A program made the position numbers and the translations under genes. The notes beneath the pieces were generated by a model. The model saw nothing but the letters and a program-made list of their open reading frames with translations. It made no database searches and was not told the origin of the DNA. 64,000 nucleotides of DNA from Streptomyces resistomycificus (lineage in GTDB: Bacteria > Actinomycetota > Actinomycetes > Streptomycetales > Streptomycetaceae). Positions within the stretch are counted from its first letter, which is position 1, and each line of letters opens with the position of its first letter. The DNA lies in the NCBI RefSeq assembly GCF_001514265.1, contig NZ_KQ948989.1, forward strand, positions 1-64,000. Reading direction: 5' to 3'. This document shows positions 36,385 through 44,418 of this stretch, piece by piece.

Positions 36385-36426
36385 ATGCATTCCCGCTGCG
36401 TCGTTCTCCCGCCGCCCGCCGCCTGA
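36385..36426 (+). CDS. Putative leaderless leader peptide, 13 aa
   Basis: ATG to TGA encodes MHSRCVVLPPPAA. The ATG coincides with the predicted transcription start, the usual arrangement for leader peptides in Streptomyces. It ends in a Pro-Pro-Pro-Ala-Ala run, where ribosomes may slow, inside a hairpin (36415-36432). Nothing proves translation. The codon that would be sensed (Cys, Val, Leu or Pro) is not obvious. Confidence 0.4.
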   Translation: MHSRCVVLPPPAA

Positions 36427-36489
36427 GGCGGGCCCCCTCCGTAGTCCGGAGGCGTCAGTGGACGCCTCCTGGCCCGGCATGCCGCCGGG
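36415..36489 (+). promoter_or_regulatory. Candidate attenuator: overlapping alternative hairpins
   Basis: Four hairpins can form: cccgcc/ggcggg (36415-36432), cctccg/cggagg (36436-36452), ggaggcgtc/gacgcctcc (36448-36469) and cccggc/gccggg (36473-36489). The second and third share 36448-36452 and exclude each other, as antiterminator and terminator do. Folding was read by eye. Confidence 0.45.
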
Positions 36490-36585
36490 CGCAACGGTGC
36501 TGCCCGCAGAAGAAGTCAGTGGACCCCGCCGACCGGGTGTCCATCCCGAACTTCCGCGCATCTTGCGCAGCTGCGGAGAGAACGC

Positions 36586-37602
36586 GTGTCGAACGCCGCT
36601 TTTGGCCTGCCCGTCGGGCGAGGCCTCCTCTACTTGATCGTCGCCGGTGTCACCTGGGGCACCGCTGGTGCGGCGGCCTCCCTGGCCTACGGGGCCAGTG
36701 ACATCGGGCCCGTCGCCCTGTCCTTCTGGCGGTGCGCCGCCGGGCTGGCGCTGCTGGTCGCCGCCCGCCTCCTGCGGACGCGCGGCGCGCGGGCCGTCGC
36801 ACGGGGGGCCGTAGTACGAGGGGCCGTCGTACGAGGGACTGCCGTACGAGGGACTGCCGTACGAGAACGTGAACCACTGCGTGACAAGGTGTCGCGAGCC
36901 TGTGTCGCGGGGGTCTGTCTGGCCGTCTTCCAGACGGCCTACTTCGCGTCCGTCGAGGCCACCGGCCTCGCCGTGGCCACCGTCGTCACCCTCGGCGCGG
37001 GGCCCGTGCTGACCGCGCTCGGCGCACGGCTGACGCTGGGGGAACGGCTCGGACAGGGCGGGTCGTTCGCCGTGGTCGGTGCGGTCGCGGGCCTCGTCGT
37101 GCTGGTGCTCGGCGGTGAGAGCGCGTCGGTGCGTCCGTGGGGTGTCCTGTTCGGACTGGTGTCGGCGGCCGGGTGCTGCGGGATGACCCTGGTCACGCGG
37201 GGCCGGGGCCGTACCGGCGGTGCGGACGCCGCCGGTACGTCCGTGTGGACGTTCGCGGTCTGCAGTCTGTGTCTGCTCCCGTTCGCCCTGGCCGAAGGGC
37301 TGGTGCCGCATACCGGCCGGCCCGGCCTGCTCCTGTGGCTGCTGGCCTACCTCGCGACCGTCCCGACGGCCCTCGCCTACGCGCTCTACTTCGCGGCCGC
37401 GGCCGTCGTCCGGCCCACCACCGTGTCCGTGATCATGCTGCTGGAGCCGGTGGGCGCCGCGGTACTGGCAGTGGGGCTGTTCGGTGAACCGCTCACTCCG
37501 ACCACGCTGGCCGGCACCCTGCTGATGCTCGGTTCCGTGGCCGGGCTCGCGGCCGCGGAGAGGCGGCGGGCGACGGACGAGGAGGAACCGGTGCTCGCGT
37601 GA
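36586..37602 (+). CDS. EamA-family exporter with V-R-G repeat loop (second)
   Basis: A 338-aa ten-helix exporter of the DMT superfamily, opening [20 protein letters not shown]. The loop after helix 2 (about residues 68-93) is a basic repeat, [20 protein letters not shown], encoded by 15-bp units. The second EamA repeat contains [23 protein letters not shown] start with ggagag (36575-36580). It lies downstream of a candidate attenuator, so its expression may respond to a metabolite or amino acid. Substrate unknown. Confidence 0.88.
   Translation: MSNAAFGLPVGRGLLYLIVAGVTWGTAGAAASLAYGASDIGPVALSFWRCAAGLALLVAARLLRTRGARAVARGAVVRGAVVRGTAVRGTAVREREPLRDKVSRACVAGVCLAVFQTAYFASVEATGLAVATVVTLGAGPVLTALGARLTLGERLGQGGSFAVVGAVAGLVVLVLGGESASVRPWGVLFGLVSAAGCCGMTLVTRGRGRTGGADAAGTSVWTFAVCSLCLLPFALAEGLVPHTGRPGLLLWLLAYLATVPTALAYALYFAAAAVVRPTTVSVIMLLEPVGAAVLAVGLFGEPLTPTTLAGTLLMLGSVAGLAAAERRRATDEEEPVLA
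36791..36865 (+). repeat. 15-bp in-frame tandem repeat in the second EamA gene
   Basis: Five 15-bp units from 36791 (gggccgtcgcacggg), through gggccgtagtacgag types, to two identical ggactgccgtacgag units (36836-36865). They encode five-residue V-R-G-x-x repeats in a predicted cytoplasmic loop. Confidence 0.9.
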
Positions 37603-37606
37603 CGGT

Positions 37607-37646
37607 GAGGGGCCCTTGCCTGCTCTTCCCGGGGGAAGGGCCCCTC
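37607..37646. terminator. Bidirectional terminator after the second EamA gene
   Basis: gaggggccctt (37607-37617) pairs perfectly with aagggcccctc (37636-37646), located between convergent genes. Confidence 0.8.
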
Positions 37647-37693
37647 GCTCCGGTCGGCCCGGCAACTCGGACGGACCGCAACGGCCCGGTCGT

Positions 37694-38326
37694 TCAGGCT
37701 CCGGTCCGGCCCAGCAGACGCTCCCGCGCCGCCGCGTCCCGCGGACCGCCCCGTCCTGCCAGGCCGGCCGCGATGCGGTCCCGCACCTCCGCGGGACGGT
37801 GTCCCGCGTACTTGAACTTCGCCCGTACGTCCACCACGTCCAGCCGCAGACCGCGGATCCCCGACAGCAGCCGCCCGTACGGTGCCTCGCCCACCGCGGC
37901 CCGGGCCGAGCCGCCCTCCGGCTGGAAGTGACCGATCTGCCGGTTGAGGAGCGCGGCCTTCTCGGCGGGGTCGTCCACGACGTGGGCAGTGCACCGCAGT
38001 TGGACCGCCGCGTACAGGCTGGTGGGCGTGCCGTGTTCGGGCGGGGCGTCCGGCGGCGCCTGCCAAGGCCCGGGGACGAACGCGTAGTCGTCGACCACGC
38101 TCAGCATGACCTCCGGGTTCGCCTCCACGGCGGGCCACAGGGGGTTGGGGCGGGCCAGGTGGATGAGCACCTCGTCGTGCTCCGCGTCGTACGCGAAGTG
38201 CAGCGGCTGCACGTGCGGTGGCTCGCCCGGGAGGCCGTTGACGGCGAGCTGCCCGAAGTCGTGGACGGCCAGCCACTGTTGCCACTCGGCGGCGTCGCGT
38301 GCCGCGTCCCAGGGGTGGATCAGCAT
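37694..38326 (-). CDS. PaiB-like FMN-binding negative transcriptional regulator family protein
   Basis: A 210-aa split-barrel protein of the PaiB family. It opens LIHPWDAARDAAEWQQWLAV, with FGQLAVNGLPGEPPHVQPLH, and later IGHFQPEGGSARAAVGEAPY. Bacillus PaiB is linked to sporulation and protease repression; most homologues are unstudied flavin binders. The ATG overlaps the TGA of the upstream split-barrel gene (TGATG), so the two are co-translated. Confidence 0.87.
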   Translation of the reverse strand: MLIHPWDAARDAAEWQQWLAVHDFGQLAVNGLPGEPPHVQPLHFAYDAEHDEVLIHLARPNPLWPAVEANPEVMLSVVDDYAFVPGPWQAPPDAPPEHGTPTSLYAAVQLRCTAHVVDDPAEKAALLNRQIGHFQPEGGSARAAVGEAPYGRLLSGIRGLRLDVVDVRAKFKYAGHRPAEVRDRIAAGLAGRGGPRDAAARERLLGRTGA

Positions 38327-39006
38327 CACAGCACCGCCAGGTAGGCGGGGAGCTCGGTGCCGGGGGCCAGGTCGGCGTCGGCGACCGGGGTCTCGTAGCC
38401 CTTGCGGAGCGGGACGACACCGGCCCAGTGGGGGAGCGCGAGATCCTCGGGCTCGTCGTGGACGCCGCCGGTGCGGAGCTTGGCCGAGACCTCGTTCAGG
38501 TCGAGGCGGATCACGGCGGTGGCGGCCAGCTCCTTCTTGTTGGCCGGCCGGGAGTCGCGGGCGCGGCCCGGGACGACATGGTCGACGAGCGCGTCCAGCG
38601 CGGCCCGCTTCTCGTCCGGGTCCGTCACGTCGTGGGCGACGCCGTGCACCACCACGGACCGGTAGTTCATCGAGTGGTTGAACGCGGAACGGGCCAGGAT
38701 CAGCGCGTCGACGTGTGTGACCGTCAGGCACACCGGCAGACCGGGGTCGGCCTGGCCCGTCATCCGCAGCGGCCTCGACCCCGTCGAACCGTGGACGTAG
38801 AGCCGGTCGCCTACCCGGCCGTAGAGCGTGGGCAGCACGACCGGCGCGCCGTCGCGGACGAAGCCGAGATGGCAGACGTAGCCCTCGTCGAGTATCGAGT
38901 GCACGAGGTCCCTGTCGTACGAGGCGCGGTCGGGAGAGCGCGTGGGGACGGTGCGGTCGGTGGGGGTGTAGGCGGCGGGCGTCGACGGCTGCTGGGTCCC
39001 CTGCAT
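38326..39006 (-). CDS. Pyridoxamine 5'-phosphate oxidase family (FMN split barrel) protein
   Basis: A 226-aa split-barrel protein with GYVCHLGFVRDGAPVVLPTL, HGSTGSRPLRMT and NYRSVVVHGVAHDV. It resembles Streptomyces PNPOx-like proteins of nitroimidazole/flavin type rather than PdxH. The ATG at 39006 has ggagag seven bases upstream. An ATG four codons earlier is also in frame. It is divergent from a MocR-type regulator across only about 35 bp, a classic regulator-target pair. Confidence 0.86.
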   Translation of the reverse strand: MQGTQQPSTPAAYTPTDRTVPTRSPDRASYDRDLVHSILDEGYVCHLGFVRDGAPVVLPTLYGRVGDRLYVHGSTGSRPLRMTGQADPGLPVCLTVTHVDALILARSAFNHSMNYRSVVVHGVAHDVTDPDEKRAALDALVDHVVPGRARDSRPANKKELAATAVIRLDLNEVSAKLRTGGVHDEPEDLALPHWAGVVPLRKGYETPVADADLAPGTELPAYLAVL

Positions 39007-39018
39007 GGCGCTCTCCAT

Positions 39019-39030
39019 TGCACTAGTGCA
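39019..39030. promoter_or_regulatory. Palindromic operator between MocR and PNPOx-like genes
   Basis: tgcactagtgca is a perfect 12-bp palindrome placed between the two divergent starts. It overlaps A/T-rich -10 candidates on both strands (CATAAT forward and TATTAT reverse). It is probably bound by the MocR-type protein. Confidence 0.65.
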
Positions 39031-39041
39031 TAATAATCTTT

Positions 39042-40379
39042 GTGCTAGGAGAGTATCGGATCACGGGCCGGCGTGCAGCGGAGATCTCGGCGAGTGTCGA
39101 GCGGGCGGTGGGCGCGGGCGAGCTGGAGCCCGGGCAACTGCTGCCGCCGATGCGGGAGTTGGCGCTCGAGCTGGGGGTGAATTCCAACACCGTCGCCGCC
39201 GCCTACCGCACCCTGCGGGAGCGTGGGGTCATCGAGACCGCCGGCCGCAGGGGCAGCCGGGTGCGGGCCAAGCCGGCCACCACCGGACGGGAGCACATCC
39301 GGGTGGACGTGCCCGAGGGGGTGCGGGACGTGTCCGACGGCAATCCCGACCCGGCGTTGCTGCCCTCTCTGGGGCCGGTGTTCGCGGCGGCCGCCGAGCA
39401 GAGCGACCGGCGGCCGGTCATGTACGGACAGGCCCCCGTCGAACCGGAGTTGGCGCGGCTCGCCCGGGCCGGGCTGGACGCCGACGGCGTACCGGACGGT
39501 CCCCTCGTCGTGGTCTCCGGGTCGCTGGACGCCATCGAACGGGTCCTCGCCGCCCACCTCAAGCCGGGCGACACGGTCGCCGTGGAGGACCCGGGATGGG
39601 GGAGCCTGCTCGACCTCGTCCCGGCGCTGGGGCTGCGCACCGCCCCGGTGGGCCTCGACGACGAGGGGCCACTTCCGGACGACGTACGGCGAGCTCTGGA
39701 GTCCGGGGCGCGCGCCCTGATCGTCACCGACCGGGCGCAGAACCCGACCGGGGCCGTGGTGAGCGCCACGCGCGCGCGTGCCCTGCGCTCGGTGCTCCGG
39801 GCGCACCCGGAGACGCTGCTGATCGAGGACGATCACGGCCACGGGATCGTCGACCTGCCCCTGCACCCCCTGGCGGGCGTCACCCGCGGCTGGGCGTTCG
39901 TGCGCTCGGTCGCCAAGGGGTACGGTCCCGATCTGCGGCTGGCCGTGCTGACCGGCGACGCCGTCACCGTCGACCGGGTCCGCGGGCGGCAGCGGCTCGG
40001 ACCGGGCTGGGTCAGTCTGATCACCCAGGGGGCGGTGCTGCGGCTGTGGGCCGACGGCGCACTGGACACGCCGGCGGTGGCCGCGGCGTACCGGGCGCGC
40101 CGGGACCTGCTGATCGACGCGCTCGCGGCCCGCGGGGTCGAGGCTCACGGGCGCTCCGGTCTGAACGTGTGGATTCCGGTGCCGGACGAGACGGGGGCCG
40201 TGGCCCGGCTGCTGCACTCCGGCTGGGCCGTCGCGCCCGGCGCCCGCTTCCGGATGAGCGCACCGCCCGGCATCCGCGTCACCGTCGCGACGCTCACGGC
40301 GGCTGAGACCGGGCCGCTGGCGGACGCGATCGCCTCGGCCATCGGCCCCGGCGCGGGCCCGGCCCGGAGTTACGTCTAG
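39042..40379 (+). CDS. MocR/GntR-type regulator with aminotransferase domain
   Basis: A 445-aa fusion. The GntR winged HTH is at residues 1-75 (LLPPMRELALELGVNSNTVA, AYRTLRERGVIET). A fold-type I aminotransferase domain follows, with the PLP lysine in SVAKGYGPDLR (about residue 291) and DPGWGSLLDL. MocR proteins sense PLP or amine-PLP adducts; PdxR-type members control vitamin B6 synthesis. Divergence from a pyridoxamine-oxidase-like gene suggests a B6- or flavin-linked role. CATAAT seven bases before the GTG suggests a leaderless start. Confidence 0.93.
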   Translation: MLGEYRITGRRAAEISASVERAVGAGELEPGQLLPPMRELALELGVNSNTVAAAYRTLRERGVIETAGRRGSRVRAKPATTGREHIRVDVPEGVRDVSDGNPDPALLPSLGPVFAAAAEQSDRRPVMYGQAPVEPELARLARAGLDADGVPDGPLVVVSGSLDAIERVLAAHLKPGDTVAVEDPGWGSLLDLVPALGLRTAPVGLDDEGPLPDDVRRALESGARALIVTDRAQNPTGAVVSATRARALRSVLRAHPETLLIEDDHGHGIVDLPLHPLAGVTRGWAFVRSVAKGYGPDLRLAVLTGDAVTVDRVRGRQRLGPGWVSLITQGAVLRLWADGALDTPAVAAAYRARRDLLIDALAARGVEAHGRSGLNVWIPVPDETGAVARLLHSGWAVAPGARFRMSAPPGIRVTVATLTAAETGPLADAIASAIGPGAGPARSYV

Positions 40380-41014
40380 GACCTGGCTGGGGTGAGGGCT
40401 GTGCGCGGCTGCTTGGACTGTCGGGTGGGCGCGGGCGCGGGCGTGGGCAGTGGTCGCGGGCGGGCGTGATCACGGTGCTGGTGGCGGTGGCGGTGGCGGT
40501 GCCGGGCGGCGAGGGAGGCCGGGGTGCGGAGACAGGTTCGGCGCGTTGACGGCCCGGATGTGGGCCGGGGCAGTAACGGTCGGCGGGACACGAAGCTATG
40601 CGGGTGCGGGTGCGGGTGCGGGTGCGGGTGCCTGCGCCGGTGCCGGGCGGCGTCGCGGGCTGGAGCCGGATCCGGAGCAGAGGCAAACCCGAAGCCCGAA
40701 ATGAGCTGAGCCGAACCTGGCCGATCCGAGCCGAACCGGGCCGATCCGAGACGGAGTTGAAGCCTTCCCGCCCTCGGCCGGAGCCGACCCCCGACCCTGG
40801 GCCAAAGCTGGAGCCGGAGCCGATCTGTCCCGTACTCAGCCAGAGCCGATCTGGCCTGGCCAGAGCCGAGTCAGCCCGTGCCGTGCCGTGCCGAGTCAGC
40901 CCGTGCCGTGCCGTCCCGATCCGGCCCGTGCCGATCCGGCCCTCGGCCGAAGTCAACCCGGCCCTGAGCCCAAGCCCGAGCCGGATCAGCCACCGTGCAT
41001 GCAAGCCCGTCGGC
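40380..41014. repeat. Repeat-rich convergent intergenic region
   Basis: Contains (gtggcg)n around 40481-40500 and five tgcggg hexamers at 40599-40628. Two perfect copies of a 25-bp unit are adjacent at 40865-40889 and 40890-40914, starting gccgagtcagcccgtgcc. Between them are degenerate agccgaac/gccgatcc repeats (about 40710-40760). No gene is credible; the open frames are products of the repeats. Confidence 0.85.
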
Positions 41015-42181
41015 TCAGCGCCGGTCGCCCCCCGGCGTCGCCTCGACCGCGGACGTCCCGACCGCAGAGCCGCCAGCCGCAGGTGCCTCGCTCGCCGCCC
41101 CCTTCGTCACCAGCGACTCGCCCGGAGCCCCCTTCGTCACCAGCGACTCGCCCGGAGCTCCCTTCGCCACCCCCGCCTCGCTCGCCGTACCCCCCTCGAT
41201 CGCCGACGCGCCCTCGACGGCCCGAGGCGCCTCCGCTCCGCCCCCGGTGGACCGATCACGTTGCCGGGGCCTGGCCTGGGTCAAGGCCGCCCCCGCCAGG
41301 ACGATCACCGCGCCGACCGGTGTCGACCAGGTCAGTGACTCGCCGAGGATGGCGACGCCGGCGGCCGTGGCGATGACCGGGATGAAATAGGTGACCATCT
41401 GGGCGGTCGTCGGACCGACCTCGGCGACCAGTCCGTACTGGAGGAGGACCGCGAGGCCCGTGCCGAGAGCGCCCAGGGCGGCGATCGCCAGCAGGGGAGT
41501 GACCGCGAAATCGGTCGGCAGGCTGGTGAACAGCGGGGTGACGATCGCCAGTTGGAGCGTGGCGAGCAGCAACTGCGCCCCGGTCATCGACAGGTTCGAG
41601 TGGCTGGAGCCGGCCAGGGTGCGCCGGACGTAGATCCAGCCGATCGGGTAGCTCAGGGAGGCCAGCAGGGCCATCGCCGTGCCCGTGGCGTCGAGGCCGT
41701 TGAAGCCCTGCCAGGCGCCGAGGACCGTCAGGACGCCGAGGAAGCCGAGGCCCAGACCGGCCACCCTCACCCGGGTCGGCCGGTCCTCGGAGAGGGCGAC
41801 CAGGGACAGGGCCATGCCCCACAGCGGGGAGGTCGCGTTGCAGATGCCCGCGAGCGTGGAGGGGATCGTCAGCTCGGAGTAGGCGAACAGCGAGAACGGC
41901 AGGGCGTTCAGGAAGAACGCGGCGACCATGAGGTGCGCCCAGGTGCGGGCGCCGCGCGGCAGCCGTTCCCGGCGTACGGCCATCGCGGCGGCGAGCACCG
42001 CCGTGCCGAAGACCAGGCGGCCGAGCGTGACCTGGAACGGGGCGTAGCCGTCCGTGCCCACCTTGATGAGCAGGAAGCTGAAACCCCAGATCAGCGAGAG
42101 GGCGCCGAAGCGCAGACGCCAGTCGAGGGCGGGGAGGGACCGGGAGCCGGTGCGTACGTGGGTGCGGGTGGCGGTGCTCAT
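41015..42181 (-). CDS. EamA-family exporter (third) with repeat tail
   Basis: A 388-aa ten-helix exporter: ALSLIWGFSFLLIKVG opens helix 1 and AEVGPTTAQMVTYFIPVIA lies in the second repeat. After the last helix (about residue 300) comes an 85-residue cytoplasmic tail with GAPGESLVTK repeated. The start at 42181 puts helix 1 at the usual distance; an in-frame ATG at 42217 would add 12 residues. It is divergent from a LysR gene, probably its regulator. Substrate unknown, possibly an amino acid or metabolite. Confidence 0.88.
   Translation of the reverse strand: MSTATRTHVRTGSRSLPALDWRLRFGALSLIWGFSFLLIKVGTDGYAPFQVTLGRLVFGTAVLAAAMAVRRERLPRGARTWAHLMVAAFFLNALPFSLFAYSELTIPSTLAGICNATSPLWGMALSLVALSEDRPTRVRVAGLGLGFLGVLTVLGAWQGFNGLDATGTAMALLASLSYPIGWIYVRRTLAGSSHSNLSMTGAQLLLATLQLAIVTPLFTSLPTDFAVTPLLAIAALGALGTGLAVLLQYGLVAEVGPTTAQMVTYFIPVIATAAGVAILGESLTWSTPVGAVIVLAGAALTQARPRQRDRSTGGGAEAPRAVEGASAIEGGTASEAGVAKGAPGESLVTKGAPGESLVTKGAASEAPAAGGSAVGTSAVEATPGGDRR
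41101..41160 (-). repeat. 30-bp direct repeat in the tail of the third EamA gene
   Basis: Two 30-bp units (41101-41130 and 41131-41160) differ at one base, and a third partial unit begins at 41161. They encode the GAPGESLVTK repeat. Confidence 0.92.
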
Positions 42182-42218
42182 GGGAACAACGATGATGCCT
42201 GCGATCACGTAGCACAAT

Positions 42219-42242
42219 CGAGATTTCGCACCCGATATCTCG
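42219..42242. promoter_or_regulatory. LysR-type operator between the third EamA and lysR genes
   Basis: cgagat (42219-42224) and atctcg (42237-42242) form an inverted repeat with a 12-base spacer, the usual LysR layout. It lies in the 74-bp divergent region. Confidence 0.6.
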
Positions 42243-42255
42243 TAGTATCGCTTAC

Positions 42256-43158
42256 ATGTTGAACCTGGAGCGCCTGCGCACCCTCGACGCCCTGGCCCGG
42301 CACGGCTCGGTGAGCGGCGCGGCCGAGGCGCTGCACATCACGACGTCGGCCGTCTCGCAGCAGATGTCCAAGCTGGAGCGCGAGGTGGGACAGCAGCTCC
42401 TCGCCAAGAACGGGCGGGGGGTGCGGCTCACGGACGCGGGCCGGCTGCTGGCCGAGCACGCGGCGCGCATCCTGTCCCAGGTGGAACTGGCCCAGTCCGA
42501 CCTGGAGGCCCAGCGGGGGCAGGTCGTCGGCGAGCTCAGGCTCTCGGCGTTCCCCACGGCGGCACGAGGCCTGTTCCCCACCGCGCTCGCCGCCCTGCGC
42601 GCACAGCACCCGGCGCTGCGGATCCGCTCCTCGGAGCTGGAGCCCGAGCTCGGCATCTCCGGGGTGGTCCGCGGCGACCTCGACCTCGCGGTCGTGCTCG
42701 ACTGGTACAACAAGCCGATGGCGCTGCCCGACGGCCTGGTCAAGGCGCACATCCTGGACGACCCGGCCGAAGTGGCGATGCCGGCCGGACACCGGCTCGC
42801 GGACCGCGAGGAGGTGGACCTCGCGGAGTTCGCCGACGACGAGTGGATCACCTGGGGCGAGGGAGAGTTCTGCCACGAATGGTTGATGTTCACGCTGCGC
42901 TCCAAGGGCATCGAACCGATCGTCGGACACCGCGCCGCCGAGACGCACACCCAACTCGGTCTGGTGTCCGCCGGGTTGGGGGTGTGTATCGCCCCTGTGC
43001 TGGGGCGGCACCCGATGCCCGCCGCCGTCGTCACCGTCCCGCTCAGGCAGCGGGTGCGCCGTCATGTGTACGTCGTCTGGCGCGCGGACGCCGACCGCCG
43101 TCCGTCGATCAGGGCGGCGGTGAAGGCGCTGCGGGCGGCGGCCGAGAGCCTGGGATGA
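42256..43158 (+). CDS. LysR-family transcriptional regulator
   Basis: A 300-aa LysR protein of normal length. The HTH is at about residues 5-60 (LRTLDALARHGSVSGAAEAL, HITTSAVSQQMSKLEREVGQ) and a periplasmic-binding-like effector domain follows. Divergent organisation with the exporter predicts control of export by an intracellular ligand, as in ArgP/LysE-like pairs. It ends one base before the convergent split-barrel gene. Confidence 0.92.
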   Translation: MLNLERLRTLDALARHGSVSGAAEALHITTSAVSQQMSKLEREVGQQLLAKNGRGVRLTDAGRLLAEHAARILSQVELAQSDLEAQRGQVVGELRLSAFPTAARGLFPTALAALRAQHPALRIRSSELEPELGISGVVRGDLDLAVVLDWYNKPMALPDGLVKAHILDDPAEVAMPAGHRLADREEVDLAEFADDEWITWGEGEFCHEWLMFTLRSKGIEPIVGHRAAETHTQLGLVSAGLGVCIAPVLGRHPMPAAVVTVPLRQRVRRHVYVVWRADADRRPSIRAAVKALRAAAESLG

Positions 43159-43159
43159 G

Positions 43160-43627
43160 CTACCGCGAGGCCAGCTTGCGGAAGTCCCAGGAGACGATCT
43201 TCTCCGGTGTCAGCCGGATCCAGGCGTGCCGGCCGTCGTGCGGCATCTCGTCCAGGCGGAAGTTCTTGCGGGCGAACAGGGTCTCGGGCAGGTCGAGTTC
43301 GGCGCACAGCTCCCCGGTGCGAGGGGCCTCGCCCACGAAGTCGACGGTGCCCGACAGTTCGACGCCGCGCAGTTCGTCGTACTCCTCGCCCGTGTCCACC
43401 ACGATCGCCACCCGCTGGTCGCCTCGCAGATCGGTCCAACGCCTGCTGCGCACCACCGAGTAGAGCCACATCGACGTGCCGTCCCAGGCGAACCAGAGCG
43501 TGCTCACGTGCGGCGCGCCGTCCGCGGAGACGGTGGCGACCCGGCAGGTGCGCTGGCTGGTCAGGAACTCGTCCAGCTCGCCGGGCGTCATCATGATCTT
43601 TCGGCCCCGGCGCTGAGTGACGGTCAT
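43160..43627 (-). CDS. Pyridoxamine 5'-phosphate oxidase family protein
   Basis: A 155-aa split-barrel flavin or F420 binder: MMTPGELDEFLTSQRTCRVA, GAPHVSTLWFAWDGTSMWLY, SRRWTDLRGDQRVAIVVDTG. It is typical of the many uncharacterised F420/FMN-dependent reductases of actinobacteria. Ribosome site ggggg lies before the ATG. It is tail-to-tail with lysR with a 1-bp gap and divergent from the isochorismatase-like gene. Confidence 0.85.
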   Translation of the reverse strand: MTVTQRRGRKIMMTPGELDEFLTSQRTCRVATVSADGAPHVSTLWFAWDGTSMWLYSVVRSRRWTDLRGDQRVAIVVDTGEEYDELRGVELSGTVDFVGEAPRTGELCAELDLPETLFARKNFRLDEMPHDGRHAWIRLTPEKIVSWDFRKLASR

Positions 43628-43763
43628 GCGGCCCCCTTGTTCTCTCACGTCGTGCCAGAGGAGATCCTCTGACATCACGTCAGAAAAGAATGGTTCGTCT
43701 TCCGTCCCCGCGCAATGGTCGCTACTCTCGCCCGCCCGACACCGTCGGCGCGAAGGGGGAACC

Positions 43764-44414
43764 ATGCCGTCGCATGACCGGCTCAGCGAGCTCCTCGATC
43801 CCGCGACCACCGTCCTGCTGACCGTGGAGTGCCAGCAGGGCGTCGTCGGACCGGACGGCGCCCTGCCCGAACTCGCCGAGCAGGCCCGCTCGTCGGGAGC
43901 CCTCGCCAACGTCGCCCGGCTGGTGGCAGCCGCGCACGCGAACGGTCTCCAGGTGATCCACGCGATCGCGGAGCGCCGTCCCGACGGCCGGGGCGCGAAC
44001 CGCAACGCCCGCCTCTTCCGCGCCGCCGAGCGCCTGCCCGTGCGGCAACTGTCCGGCACCGCCGCGGTCCGCCCGGCGGCGCCGATCGAGGTGACCGAGG
44101 AGGACTTCGTCGTACGGCGGCTGCACGGACTGTCGCCGATCCAGGGCACCGAGGTCGACGCGCTGCTGCGCAACCTGGGCTGCCGGACACTGGTCGTGAC
44201 CGGTGTCTCGGCCAACGTGGCCGTCCCCAACGCCGTCTTCGACGCCGTCAACCGCGGCTACACCGTGCTCGTGCCGACGGACGCCGTCGCGGGGGTGCCC
44301 TCCGACTACACCCTCGCGATGATCCGCCACACCCTCGCCCTCGTCGCCACCCTCGCGACCACTGACGAGGTGCTGGCCTGCCTGCGACGGCCCCGCGGCG
44401 CGGAACGCGGCTGA
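43764..44414 (+). CDS. Isochorismatase-like (cysteine hydrolase fold) protein with altered triad
   Basis: A 216-aa protein of the isochorismatase-like fold: TTVLLTVECQQGVVGPDG, EDFVVRRLHGLSPIQGTEVD, TLVVTGVSANVAVPNAVFDA. The catalytic Asp-Lys-Cys triad appears as Glu (VECQ), Arg (VVRR) and Ala (SANVAV). All three expected residues differ from the canonical set, so it may bind but not hydrolyse. ggggga at 43755-43760 sets the ATG. It nearly touches the convergent Rieske gene. Confidence 0.85.
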   Translation: MPSHDRLSELLDPATTVLLTVECQQGVVGPDGALPELAEQARSSGALANVARLVAAAHANGLQVIHAIAERRPDGRGANRNARLFRAAERLPVRQLSGTAAVRPAAPIEVTEEDFVVRRLHGLSPIQGTEVDALLRNLGCRTLVVTGVSANVAVPNAVFDAVNRGYTVLVPTDAVAGVPSDYTLAMIRHTLALVATLATTDEVLACLRRPRGAERG

Positions 44415-44418
44415 CGGC

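Noticed and set aside
36519..36701. GTG-started frame between the attenuator and second EamA gene
   Set aside because: Overlaps the EamA start out of frame and has arginine-rich noise composition.
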